64,000 nt of DNA from Acidimicrobiales bacterium. Lineage in GTDB: Bacteria; Actinomycetota; Acidimicrobiia; Acidimicrobiales; Acidimicrobilacustridaceae. Positions 23,804 to 31,866 of the stretch are shown piece after piece. Under the pieces are notes generated by a model. The model did not search any database. It was not told the origin of the DNA and saw only the letters and a program-made list of their open reading frames with translations. Positions within the stretch are counted from its first letter, which is position 1. The number at the start of each line of letters is the position of its first letter. The stretch covers positions 124,001 to 188,000 of the forward strand of contig JAGYKS010000039.1 in assembly GCA_018401565.1 (NCBI GenBank). The letters are read 5' to 3'. A program made the translations under genes and the position numbers.

Positions 23804-24169
23804 TCAGCTGGCGATGCGGATTCGGCGACGCGATCGGTTGACAATAACCAGTGCTCCGCCGGCCGCAGCCGCCGTCGCAGCAGCGGCAAGACCGCCCACG
23901 TACACCACTTTGCGGCCCCGCAAAATGCCGACCACCGCACCGTGTTCGGCAGCCGACTCCACGGCGGCCAACACCTCAGCGAGCAGGCCAGGGGCCGGCT
24001 CGATCACCTCGGTACGCAGGGTGCGCAACGCCCTCAGCAGCTTGCGGTACTGAACCAGCTCGGCCTGACAACGCAGGCAGTGCTCCACGTGGTGACGCTC
24101 ATCGCCGTCGAGCAGCGACCGCCCCGAGGCTGCGTCACCCAGGTGGGGAGCCACCTGGTCACACCGCAC
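23804..24169 (-). CDS. zinc-finger anti-sigma factor, membrane-anchored
   Basis: Probable partner of the sigma factor immediately upstream. Starting at GTG 24169 it is 121 aa and overlaps the sigma gene by 11 bases. The N-terminal part holds the anti-sigma zinc motif H-x3-C-x2-C (HHVEHCLRCQAE, about residues 24-35). A helical linker follows, then one transmembrane segment (VVYVGGLAAAATAAAAGGAL, about 88-107) and a basic tail RSRRRRIRIAS. Cytoplasmic sigma-binding domain with a membrane anchor is the standard plan. The GTG start is a judgement from the overlap. Confidence 0.85.
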   Translation of the reverse strand: MRCDQVAPHLGDAASGRSLLDGDERHHVEHCLRCQAELVQYRKLLRALRTLRTEVIEPAPGLLAEVLAAVESAAEHGAVVGILRGRKVVYVGGLAAAATAAAAGGALVIVNRSRRRIRIAS

Positions 24170-24731
24170 GCGCTGCCTCCTCGGCAGGCAACGGGAACAG
24201 GTCCTCACGCAGTTGCCGTCGGGCCCGGTGCAGACGCACCTTGGCCGCCGACTCGGAGATGTTGAGTTCGGCTGCGATGGCCTCGTGGGGAAGGTCGTAG
24301 ACGTCGCGGAGCATCACCACGGCCCTCAGCTTGGGTGGCAACCTGTCCACTGCGGCCGTCAGGCGGGCACGCAGGTCGCCGGCCTCGGCCCGCAGTTCCG
24401 GACTGGTTCCCGGCGCGTCATCGGCAACGGGGGCGTCATCGAACAACTGGTCGTGACGGTGTCGGCGACGTCGCCCCAGATGGGTGGCGGAACAGTTCGC
24501 CGTGATGCGGTACATCCAGGTGCTGAACTGCGCGTCACCACGGAAGCGCTTCAGCCCCTTGAAGGCACGGAGATAGGCATCTTGGGTCACGTCGCGTGCA
24601 TCCTCCTCGTTCCCCGTCAGGCGATAGGCCAAGGTGTAGGTCTCGGCATATGTCTGGCGGACCAGTTCGTCAAACGCCTGCCGGTCGCCTGTCTTCGCTG
24701 CGCTCACAAGTGCAGCTACGTCGCTCGGCAT
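24159..24731 (-). CDS. ECF-family RNA polymerase sigma factor
   Basis: Group IV sigma factor of 190 aa. Region 2 is FDELVRQTYAETYTLAYRL with DARDVTQDAYLRAFKGLKRF and FSTWMYRITAN (about residues 20-85). Region 4 is LPPKLRAVVMLRDVYDLPHE plus the helix-turn-helix IAAELNISESAAKVRLHRAR (about 130-180). The ATG at 24731 has GGAGG 11 bases upstream. It is translationally coupled to its anti-sigma. The pair sits inside the rpmG-tRNA-Trp-secE block, an uncommon place; the stimulus cannot be read from the sequence. Confidence 0.93.
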   Translation of the reverse strand: MPSDVAALVSAAKTGDRQAFDELVRQTYAETYTLAYRLTGNEEDARDVTQDAYLRAFKGLKRFRGDAQFSTWMYRITANCSATHLGRRRRHRHDQLFDDAPVADDAPGTSPELRAEAGDLRARLTAAVDRLPPKLRAVVMLRDVYDLPHEAIAAELNISESAAKVRLHRARRQLREDLFPLPAEEAARAV

Positions 24732-24772
24732 CGTTTGTCGGACCTCCGCAAGGGGGTTGGGGTTACGCGACC

Positions 24773-24796
24773 CTCCTGGCCCCGCAGGGCCAGGAG
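24773..24796 (-). terminator. strong hairpin after rpmG
   Basis: A perfect 10-bp stem, CTCCTGGCCC with GGGCCAGGAG, closes a 4-base loop 13 bases after the rpmG stop and before the sigma gene. There is no U run, but such hairpins often terminate in high-GC actinobacteria. It would isolate the sigma/anti-sigma unit from tuf-rpmG transcription. Confidence 0.6.
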
Positions 24797-24809
24797 ACCA
24801 ACACAACGG

Positions 24810-24977
24810 TCAGCGGGTCTCCTTGTGCAGCGTGTGGCGCCGCTCCCACCGACAGTACTTCTTGAGTTCGATGCGCTCGCGGTCGTTCACCTTGTTCTTC
24901 TTGGTGATGTAGTTACGACGCTTGCACTCGGTGCATTCCAGGGTTACCTGGATCCGCTTGTCACTGGACTTGGCCAT
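24810..24977 (-). CDS. rpmG: 50S ribosomal protein L33 (bL33), incomplete zinc motif
   Basis: Small 50S protein of 55 aa, starting [20 protein letters not shown] and ending HTLHKETR. The first half of the zinc ribbon (CTEC) is intact. The second half, CxxC in the zinc form, reads [10 protein letters not shown], so the fourth Cys is Glu. The gene lies between tuf copy 2 and the sigma gene, matching the tuf-rpmG-tRNA-Trp-secE-nusG order known from other bacteria. Confidence 0.93.
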   Translation of the reverse strand: MAKSSDKRIQVTLECTECKRRNYITKKNKVNDRERIELKKYCRWERRHTLHKETR

Positions 24978-25015
24978 TGCATTAACTCCCGTTCACGTAC
25001 CCGCGGTGGGTCAGG

Positions 25016-26206
25016 TCAGTCGATGATCTTGGTGACGCGGCCGGCGCCCACGGTGCGGCCACCCTCACGGATGGCGAAACGCAGACCCTCGTCCATGGCG
25101 ATCGGAGCAATCAACTCCACCGTCATGGCCGTGTTGTCACCCGGCATACACATCTCAGTACCGTCAGGCAACGTCACCGAACCCGTCACATCAGTGGTCC
25201 GGAAGTAAAACTGGGGGCGGTACCCGTCAAAAAACGGCTTGTGACGGCCGCCTTCTTCCTTGTTCAACACATACACCTGAGCCTCAAACTTGGTGTGCGG
25301 CGTAATGCTGCCCGGCTTGGCCAACACCTGACCACGCTCAACATCTTCACGCTTGGTGCCACGCAACAACACACCCACGTTGTCACCAGCCTCACCCTGA
25401 TCCAACAACTTGCGGAACATCTCCACACCAGTACACGTCGTCTTTTGCGTGTCTTTGAGACCAATGATCTCAATTTCGTCAGAAGTGTTCACCACACCCT
25501 GCTCGATACGACCCGTCACCACCGTGCCACGACCCGTAATCGTGAACACATCCTCAATCGGCATCAAAAACGGCTTGTCCAGATCACGCTCAGGCTGAGG
25601 AATCGACGCATCAACAGCAGCCATCAACTCCATGATCTGCGCCGTGGCCGCCGCATCACCCTCAAGAGCCTTCAACGCCGACACCTTCACCACCGGAATG
25701 TCATCACCCGGGAAGTCGTACTCACTCAACAGCTCACGAACCTCAAGCTCAACAAGGTCCAACAACTCCTCATCATCAACCATGTCAACCTTGTTCAACG
25801 CCACCACAATCGCAGGCACACCCACCTGGCGGGCCAACAACACATGCTCACGAGTCTGCGGCATCGGACCATCAGCAGCCGACACCACCAAAATGGCGCC
25901 ATCCACCTGAGCCGCACCCGTAATCATGTTCTTGATGTAATCCGCATGCCCCGGCATATCCACATGGGCGTAATGACGATCCGCAGTCTCATACTCAACA
26001 TGCGAAATATTGATCGTGATACCACGCTCACGCTCCTCAGGAGCCTTATCAATATCCGCAAACTGCGTAAACGACGTCGACGAAGGATCAGCATCAGCCA
26101 ACACCTTGGTCACCGCCGCAGTAAGCGTCGTCTTCCCATGATCAATATGACCCATCGTGCCCACATTCGCATGGGGCTTGTTCCGCTCAAACTTCTCACG
26201 TGCCAT
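25016..26206 (-). CDS. tuf: elongation factor Tu (intact copy 2)
   Basis: Delivers aminoacyl-tRNA to the ribosome. 396 aa starting [17 protein letters not shown] rejected the open upstream extension because it runs through the tRNA-Met region. G1 is [16 protein letters not shown] (about residues 17-32), G2 [15 protein letters not shown]3 [12 protein letters not shown] and G4 [10 protein letters not shown]. Codon choice is odd: most of the gene uses T-ending codons (GAT, CAT, TTT, ATT, GCT) whereas its neighbours prefer C or G. The last 141 bases switch to GC-ending codons and are identical to copy 1. The gene lies downstream of tRNA-Thr and tRNA-Met, as in tufB-type loci. Confidence 0.98.
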   Translation of the reverse strand: MAREKFERNKPHANVGTMGHIDHGKTTLTAAVTKVLADADPSSTSFTQFADIDKAPEERERGITINISHVEYETADRHYAHVDMPGHADYIKNMITGAAQVDGAILVVSAADGPMPQTREHVLLARQVGVPAIVVALNKVDMVDDEELLDLVELEVRELLSEYDFPGDDIPVVKVSALKALEGDAAATAQIMELMAAVDASIPQPERDLDKPFLMPIEDVFTITGRGTVVTGRIEQGVVNTSDEIEIIGLKDTQKTTCTGVEMFRKLLDQGEAGDNVGVLLRGTKREDVERGQVLAKPGSITPHTKFEAQVYVLNKEEGGRHKPFFDGYRPQFYFRTTDVTGSVTLPDGTEMCMPGDNTAMTVELIAPIAMDEGLRFAIREGGRTVGAGRVTKIID

Positions 26207-26286
26207 GATCGCTTGCGGCCTTTCTCGGTGGCGGCCGGTGGCCGCCAGGTTCGTTGATGTTGGTGCCGGTCGGAGAACCGACGATG

Positions 26287-26363
26287 TGGTGGCGGCGGTC
26301 GGATTCGAACCGACGACCACTCGATTATGAGCCGAGTGCTCTAACCACCTGAGCTACGCCGCC
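26287..26363 (-). tRNA. tRNA-Met (CAT anticodon)
   Basis: 77 bases including an encoded CCA. Acceptor GGCGGCG/CGCCGCC, D-arm GCTCAGGTGGTTAGAGC, anticodon arm CTCGGCTCATAATCGAG with CAT, T-arm TCGGTTCGAATCCGA. It resembles elongator Met; a CAT anticodon could also belong to lysidine-modified tRNA-Ile, so identity is slightly uncertain. Confidence 0.92.
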
Positions 26364-26400
26364 GGGCGCAGCGGCGGGTGTGTTGCACCCCACTGCGGCG

Positions 26401-26473
26401 AGCCCCCTGTCAGAATCGAACTGACGACCTTTTCCTTACCATGGAAACGCTCTGCCGACTGAGCTAAGGGGGC
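26401..26473 (-). tRNA. tRNA-Thr (GGT anticodon)
   Basis: 73 bases: acceptor GCCCCCT/AGGGGGC, D-arm GCTCAGTCGGCAGAGC, anticodon stem TTTCC/GGAAA with loop ATGGTAA (GGT), T-arm GTCAGTTCGATTCTGAC, discriminator T. CCA not encoded. It precedes tRNA-Met and tuf copy 2. Confidence 0.96.
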
Positions 26474-26615
26474 TTGTCAACCTCGGCCCCGAGAGGCTCC
26501 GGCAACGACTGTCAATCATGCCACGTCCGGGGCCCACCTCCCAACCTGAACCTGCCCGGCCGATGGACAACCCGTGGACAACCCGGTGGGTCACTGCGGG
26601 TAGCGTTTGGACACC

Positions 26616-27158
26616 ATGGACGTACGAGCAGCCACCGCTGGCGATGCCGAGGCCATCCGCGACATCTACAACCTGGAGGTCACCACGTCCACGGTGACGT
26701 TCGACATGGTGCCGCGCACGCTGGCCGACCAGATCGAGTGGCTGGAACGCCGCTCGGGGACCCACGCAGCAGTGGTGGCCACCGACGGTCCCACCGTGGT
26801 GGGCTTCGGATCCCTGTCGTCGTACCGGGATCGACCGGCCTACAACACGACGGTGGAGGATTCGGTGTACGTCCATCGCGACCACCGCGGTCGGGGCGTG
26901 GGGAAGCTGGTGCTGGCCGAGCTCGTGGACACCGCCCGGGCCCGGGGATTCCACACCGTGCTGGGTCGCATCGTGGGCGGACACGAGGCATCGATCGGCC
27001 TGCACGGATCGTTGGGGTTCGCCATGGTGGGCACCGAGGTTGAGGTGGGACGCAAGTTCGGTCGATGGCTCGACGTGGTCGTGATGCAGTTGCTCCTTGA
27101 CGGGCCTCCCGAACCCGGTGCCAGCCCGCGATCGCGGCCCCCGGTTCTCGGGGAGTGA
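26616..27158 (+). CDS. GNAT-family N-acetyltransferase, phosphinothricin/methionine-sulfone acetyltransferase-like
   Basis: 180 aa acyltransferase using acetyl-CoA. It starts MDVRAATAGDAEAIRDIYN, the usual GNAT N-terminus. TTSTVTFDMVPRTLADQIEW and EDSVYVHRDHRGRGVGKLVL match the PAT/bar subgroup; the latter holds the acetyl-CoA loop R-x2-G-x-G (about residues 89-96). VGGHEASIGLHGSLGF is another subgroup motif. Substrate is not predictable: relatives acetylate phosphinothricin or methionine derivatives. The ATG at 26616 has TAGCGT 9 bases upstream, consistent with a leaderless mRNA. It opens a short plus-strand island. Confidence 0.88.
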   Translation: MDVRAATAGDAEAIRDIYNLEVTTSTVTFDMVPRTLADQIEWLERRSGTHAAVVATDGPTVVGFGSLSSYRDRPAYNTTVEDSVYVHRDHRGRGVGKLVLAELVDTARARGFHTVLGRIVGGHEASIGLHGSLGFAMVGTEVEVGRKFGRWLDVVVMQLLLDGPPEPGASPRSRPPVLGE

Positions 27159-27231
27159 CCCCACCGACCGGCAGGCTTGGCCCGATCAGGGCCTGAACCG
27201 GTAGGGTGGCCCCCGCCCTGCGGGGTGAACT

Positions 27232-27313
27232 GGGTCGGTGCCCGAGTGGCCAAAGGGAGCGGGCTGTAAACCCGCCGGTTTCGCCTACGTTGGTTCGAAT
27301 CCAACCCGGCCCA
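27232..27313 (+). tRNA. tRNA-Tyr (GTA anticodon)
   Basis: Class II tRNA: acceptor GGGTCGG/CCGGCCC (one G-T pair), anticodon arm GCGGGCTGTAAACCCGC with GTA, a long variable arm, T-arm GTTGGTTCGAATCCAAC, discriminator A. CCA not encoded. It lies on the opposite strand from the other tRNAs here. Confidence 0.96.
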
Positions 27314-27454
27314 CATCTGGATCCGGCGGGTCTGCTTCGGCAGGCCCGCCGGTTTCATGTCGGGCCCATCGCGAAGCCGGACTGCTCGAGCCGGACTACC
27401 CACCGCCGGATTGGGTCAGGTCCGCAACTCATGCACCCAACCTGTGGGGCACGG

Positions 27455-27460
27455 TAGCGT
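27455..27460 (+). promoter_or_regulatory. -10 box for leaderless start of yajQ
   Basis: TAGCGT lies exactly 7 bases before the ATG at 27468, with no Shine-Dalgarno sequence between. That spacing predicts transcription starting at the start codon. Confidence 0.4.
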
Positions 27461-27467
27461 CGGGGTC

Positions 27468-27962
27468 ATGCCGACTTTCGACATCGTGTCCGAACTTGAA
27501 CTGCAGGAAATCCGCAACGCGGTCGACCAGGCCAGCCGGGAGATCACCAACCGTTTCGATTTCAAGGCCACCAACACGCTGGTGGACCTGAACGAAAAGG
27601 ACAACACCATCACCATCACCACCGTGGCCGAGGACCGGTGCAACGCCGCCCGCCAGGTGCTGGAGGAGAAGCTGGTGAAGCGCAAGGTGTCGCTCAAGTC
27701 CCTGGACTGGGGCAAGGTGATCGACGCCGCTGGTGGGACCGTGCGTCAGGTGGCGGCCATGCAGGCTGGCATCTCCAGCGACAAGGCCAAGCAGATCAAC
27801 CGAACGATCAAGGAACTTGGCCTCAAGGGCATCACGTCACAGACCCAGGGCGAACAGGTTCGGGTGACCGGGAAAAAGCGCGACGACCTTCAGGAGGTCA
27901 TCGCCGCCCTCAAGGAAAAGGACCTCGGCATCCCGCTGCAGTTCGAGAACTTCCGGGACTGA
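27468..27962 (+). CDS. YajQ-family nucleotide-binding protein
   Basis: 164 aa cytoplasmic protein made of two ferredoxin-like folds. MPTFDIVSELELQEIRNAVD, the NRFDFK motif, the internal VAAMQAGISSDKAKQINRTI and the C-terminal IPLQFENFRD are diagnostic. Some members bind cyclic di-GMP and act as effectors (Xanthomonas); others bind RNA or nucleotides, so the ligand here is open. The ATG at 27468 is set by the family start; the upstream open frame shows no similarity. Confidence 0.93.
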   Translation: MPTFDIVSELELQEIRNAVDQASREITNRFDFKATNTLVDLNEKDNTITITTVAEDRCNAARQVLEEKLVKRKVSLKSLDWGKVIDAAGGTVRQVAAMQAGISSDKAKQINRTIKELGLKGITSQTQGEQVRVTGKKRDDLQEVIAALKEKDLGIPLQFENFRD

Positions 27963-27982
27963 CCACCACCCGCCCCGCAGCG

Positions 27983-30484
27983 TCAGTCGTAGTACCCGGA
28001 GTGGATGTAGACGCACGGGACGCCTGCGGCGTGGAACATGTCCACGTTGCGCTGGTCGTCTTCGAAGGCCAGCCGGAGGTCGAAGCCCATCGATCGCAGG
28101 TCGTCGACCACGTCACGCTTGTACTGCCGTGCCGCCGAGTAATCCCCCATCGACCGCATCACCAGCAGATCCCAGCGCAGCCGGTACCGCTCCAACCATC
28201 CGAGGGTCTGGGGTCGCACCCGCAGCGGTCGGGCGGTGAGCAGCACCACCCGCAGCGCAGGGTCCAGCAGGTCCAGCAACCGGGCCACCTCGTCAATCAC
28301 CCGGTCCTCGCCGCAGGCCTCGAAAAAGGCGTCCCAGTCACGTCGAGGCCAGTCGAGGTAGTGCTGGCGGCCTGCAGCGTCAGACAACACGCCGTCCATG
28401 TCGAACACCACGGCCGGTCCTACCGGCACCACGCCGTCACGCCATTGCCAGTTGGACGGGGTGTGGGCCAGCGGGCTCAGTTGGCACCACCCGGTGCTCG
28501 GGCCGTCGTCAGCCGCAGTGGAGTCGTTGGTGCCCATGCCGTCGGCTTCGAGGGCCCGGCGACGGATCTCGTCAACCACCCCGGCGTCGGCCAGCGTGGT
28601 GGTGTCGCCCAGGATGCGTCCCTCGGCCACGTCACGCAACAGCCGGCGCATGATCTTGCCCGACCGGGTCTTGGGCAGGTCGTCGACCACCATCACCGCC
28701 CGGGGCCGGGCAGTGGGGCCAATCTTTTCGGCCACGTGCTGGCGGATTTCCTCCACCATGGCGTCGTCGGGTTCGAAGCCAGCGCGCAGGATCACGTACC
28801 CCACGATGGCCTGGCCGGTCAGCGAGTCGGTGGCGCCGACCACGGCGGCCTCGGCCACCGCCGGATGGTCGACCAGTGCCGACTCCACCTCGGTGGTCGA
28901 CACCCGATGGCCCGACACGTTCATCACGTCGTCGACCCGGCCCAGCAGCCACAGGTAGCCGTCGGCATCCACCTTGGCCCCGTCGCCAGCGAAGTACCGG
29001 CCCTCGTAGGTGCTCCAGTAGGTGTCGCGGTAGCGCTGGGGATCTCCCCAGATGCCGCGCAGCATTCCCGGCCACGGACGGGTCAGGGTGAGATAGCCCC
29101 CGCCCTCGGTGACGACGTCACCGTGGTCGTCGACAACTTCCACCCCGACGCCAGGGAATGGCCGGGTGGCCGACCCGGGCTTGAGCGTGGTGAGGCCGGG
29201 CAACGGCGTGATCATGTGGCCACCGGTCTCGGTCTGCCACCAGGTGTCGACCACCGGACAACGGTTGCCACCGATGTGCTCGCGGTACCACATCCATGCC
29301 TCGGGGTTGATGGGCTCGCCCACCGTGCCGATGACCCTGAGGCTCGACAGATCGCAGCGCTGCGGGTACTGCTCGCCCCACTTCATGAACATGCGGATGG
29401 CGGTGGGAGCGGTGTACAGCTGGGTCACGCCGTACCGCTCGATGATCTGCCACATGCGGTCCTTGTCGGGCGTGTCGGGGGTTCCCTCGTACAGCACCGA
29501 CGTGGCCCCGTTGGCCAGCGGTCCGTAGACGATGTAGCTGTGCCCGGTGACCCACCCGATGTCGGCACCGCACCAGTACACGTCGGTGTCGGGACGCAGG
29601 TCGAACACCCACGAATGGGTCAGCGACGCCTGGGTCAGGTATCCCCCGGTGGTGTGCATGATGCCCTTGGGGCTGGCCGTGGTGCCCGACGTGTACAGCA
29701 AGAACAGCAGGTCCTCGCTGTCCATGGCCTCGGGCTCGCACACGTTTGATGCCGCAGGGGTGACCTCGTGCCACCAGTGGTCGCGACCGTCGACCATGTC
29801 CACGGGCTCGCCGGTACGCCGCACCACCACGACATTGGCCACCGTCGGGCACGAGCCCATGGCGGTGTCCACCGCCGGCTTCAGGGCAGCCGGGGCGCCA
29901 CGGCGGTACCCACCGTCGGCGGTGATCACGGCGACGGCGGCGGCATCGTTGACCCGGTCGATGATGGAGTCGGGCGAGAACCCGCCGAAGATCACCGAGT
30001 GCACGGCACCGATGCGGGTGCACGCCAGCATGGCCACCGGCAGCTCGGGGATCATGGGCATGTAGATGGCCACCCGGTCGCCGCGCTGCACACCAAGGCC
30101 ACGCAGCACGTTGGCGAACCGGGCCACCTCGTCGAGCAGGTCGGCATAGGTGATGGTTCGGGTGTCGCCCGGCTCACCTTCCCAGTGGAACGCCACCTTG
30201 TCGCCACGACCGGCGTCCACGTGGCGGTCGAGGCAGTTGTAGCTCACGTTGAGTTGGCCGCCGACGAACCACCGGGCGTCGGGCAGTTCCCACTCCAGGG
30301 TGGTGTGGAAGTCGGTGAACCACGACAGCTGCTCACGGGCGGCGGCGGCCCAGAAGGCCTCGGGGTCGGCCTCGGCCCTGTCGTACACCCCGGGGTCCGA
30401 CATCACCGCACTGGCGGTGAACTCCGCCGGCGGCACGAAGGTGCGGTCCTCGGTGAAGTAGTCCTCGATGGTGGGTTCATTCAT
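27983..30484 (-). CDS. acs: acetyl-CoA synthetase fused to a C-terminal HAD (PNKP/PseT-like) phosphatase domain
   Basis: Residues 1 to about 655 are an AMP-forming acetyl-CoA synthetase (acetate + ATP + CoA to acetyl-CoA + AMP + PPi). Adenylation motifs are LYTSGTTASPKGIMHTTGGY, WWQTETGG and the catalytic-lysine block PKTRSGKIMRRLLR. After a linker of about 45 residues comes a HAD domain: motif I FDMDGVLSD, motif II VVLLTARP, a motif III Lys in QYKRDVVDD, and motif IV FEDDQRNVDMF. This resembles the 3'-phosphatase domain of T4 polynucleotide kinase. ATG 30484 has AAGGAG 6-7 bases upstream and overlaps midA by 8 bases. The two parts share one unbroken frame, but given the many indels here the fusion needs confirmation. 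Total 833 aa against about 650 for Acs alone. Confidence 0.88.
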   Translation of the reverse strand: MNEPTIEDYFTEDRTFVPPAEFTASAVMSDPGVYDRAEADPEAFWAAAAREQLSWFTDFHTTLEWELPDARWFVGGQLNVSYNCLDRHVDAGRGDKVAFHWEGEPGDTRTITYADLLDEVARFANVLRGLGVQRGDRVAIYMPMIPELPVAMLACTRIGAVHSVIFGGFSPDSIIDRVNDAAAVAVITADGGYRRGAPAALKPAVDTAMGSCPTVANVVVVRRTGEPVDMVDGRDHWWHEVTPAASNVCEPEAMDSEDLLFLLYTSGTTASPKGIMHTTGGYLTQASLTHSWVFDLRPDTDVYWCGADIGWVTGHSYIVYGPLANGATSVLYEGTPDTPDKDRMWQIIERYGVTQLYTAPTAIRMFMKWGEQYPQRCDLSSLRVIGTVGEPINPEAWMWYREHIGGNRCPVVDTWWQTETGGHMITPLPGLTTLKPGSATRPFPGVGVEVVDDHGDVVTEGGGYLTLTRPWPGMLRGIWGDPQRYRDTYWSTYEGRYFAGDGAKVDADGYLWLLGRVDDVMNVSGHRVSTTEVESALVDHPAVAEAAVVGATDSLTGQAIVGYVILRAGFEPDDAMVEEIRQHVAEKIGPTARPRAVMVVDDLPKTRSGKIMRRLLRDVAEGRILGDTTTLADAGVVDEIRRRALEADGMGTNDSTAADDGPSTGWCQLSPLAHTPSNWQWRDGVVPVGPAVVFDMDGVLSDAAGRQHYLDWPRRDWDAFFEACGEDRVIDEVARLLDLLDPALRVVLLTARPLRVRPQTLGWLERYRLRWDLLVMRSMGDYSAARQYKRDVVDDLRSMGFDLRLAFEDDQRNVDMFHAAGVPCVYIHSGYYD

Positions 30485-31858
30485 GGCCTGACTCCTTGGC
30501 CCTGCCAGGCAGGGTGACATTGGCTTGGGTGGCGATGGGTTCTGTGGCGATGGGTTCTGTGGCGATGGGTTCTGTGGTGACGGGTTCTGTGGTGACGGCT
30601 TGCGTGGCAGCCGTCTGGGCGTCCCCTGCGGGCACGGTGGCGGAGCCTACCCGCAGGTCCCACTCCAGCACCCGGTGGGCCCCGAGACCGTTGAGGTCGG
30701 TGAGCGCTTCAGCTTCGGTGATCCGGCTGCGGGCCCGTACCGCGGCCAGGTCCCCCACCCCGACACGCTCGGCCCACACCCGTCGACCCTCGTCCACCAG
30801 CGCCCCGATGCCATGGGCGGCCAGAAAGGCGGCCTGGGTGCGCTCGGTGGTGGGGGGCTGCACCAGTGCCAACTGATCCACGGCCACGTCGCAGGTGAGG
30901 TCCTGGGCGCCGCAGGCCAACAACGGCCCCTCCCCGGCCGTGGGCGGCATAGGTGCGCATCCATTGCTGCTGGCCACGGGTCGCCATCGAACTGGTGGTG
31001 TCGGCATAGTCGAACACCACCACCCGACCCGTCGGCCCGACCACCGACAGCATCCGCCGCAGCCAGTCCATGGCCTGGTCCTGCCACGCGATGCGCTGGC
31101 CAACCGCAGCCCTGCTGGCAAGCTCCGTCACCATCGCCATCTCCGGAGCCGAATCATCGGAGGTCCACCAGGGTTTCCACCAGAACCAGCCCGTGGGCAC
31201 CGTCGGATACGTCCACCCATACCTCGGCCCAGCCAGTGGAGGTGCGTTCCAACACCCGCACCGCCAGATTGTCGAGCAGTTCGTTGGCCACCACGACGTC
31301 GATGGGCACATCGTCAGGCAAGGTCGGGGAGCGACACCAGCTGGACCCGCCCCCGTCTGACGGCCCGGCACTGGCACTGGCCCCGGTTCGGGTGCGGGTG
31401 GGGGTGCGGTGAGGGTGCTCGCCGTGGCCAGGCAGCCCGGTGGCCGCACCCAGCCTGTCGACATGGCCGGCACGCTGGGCGGCGGTGCGCTCCACCATCA
31501 GCCACTGCAGGACCCCCGCACAGCGTGGAGCCGCCAACCGGACCGCTGCGGCCAGGGTGCCAGGACCTGCCCCCACCTCGGCCACGGTGAACGCTGACGG
31601 CTGTCCGGCGGCATCCCACCATTGGTCGACCGCCGCAGCCAGTACGGCGCCAAAGAGCGGGCCCACCTCGGGACTGGTGAGGAAGTCGCCGGCCCGGGCA
31701 CCGGCGCGTCCTCCTGCGGCGTAGAAGCCACCAGTCGGGTGGTACAGCACGACGTCCATGTAGGCGTCGAACCGCATCGGACCGTGGGTGGCGATACCGG
31801 TGGCGATCTCGGTTGCCAGCGGCGTCGGGGTGTCGGGGCCGGGAGTGTCCACGGCCAC
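30477..31858 (-). CDS. MidA/NDUFAF7-type SAM-dependent methyltransferase, two frameshifts
   Basis: DUF185-family methyltransferase. The human homologue NDUFAF7 dimethylates an arginine of the complex I subunit NDUFS2. Visible blocks are GDFLTSPEVGPLFGAVLAAA, the SAM loop VAEVGAGPGTLAAAV and DVVVANELLDNLAVRV. Two one-base insertions interrupt the frame, near 31160 (CTCC for CTC) and in the C run 30932-30935. Removing them gives about 459 aa. The C-terminus has a TTEPV/ATEPI pentapeptide repeat. GTG start at 31858, 8 bases after the nuoN1 stop, so it appears to be the twelfth gene of the nuo1 operon. That position fits a complex I maturation role. Confidence 0.85.
30531..30605 (-). repeat. 15-bp tandem repeat in the 3' end of the MidA gene
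   Basis: Five 15-base units, ggygaygggttctgt on the plus strand, three identical, one with two changes and one degenerate. They encode TEPIA/TEPVT pentapeptides. The period equals that of the arrays in rplV and nuoI2. Confidence 0.9.
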
Positions 31859-31866
31859 GCTCGGGC

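Noticed and set aside
26207-26320. N-terminal extension of EF-Tu copy 2 by 38 residues
   Set aside because: The extension runs through the tRNA-Met T-arm and has no similarity to EF-Tu, whose conserved start [12 protein letters not shown] is at 26206.
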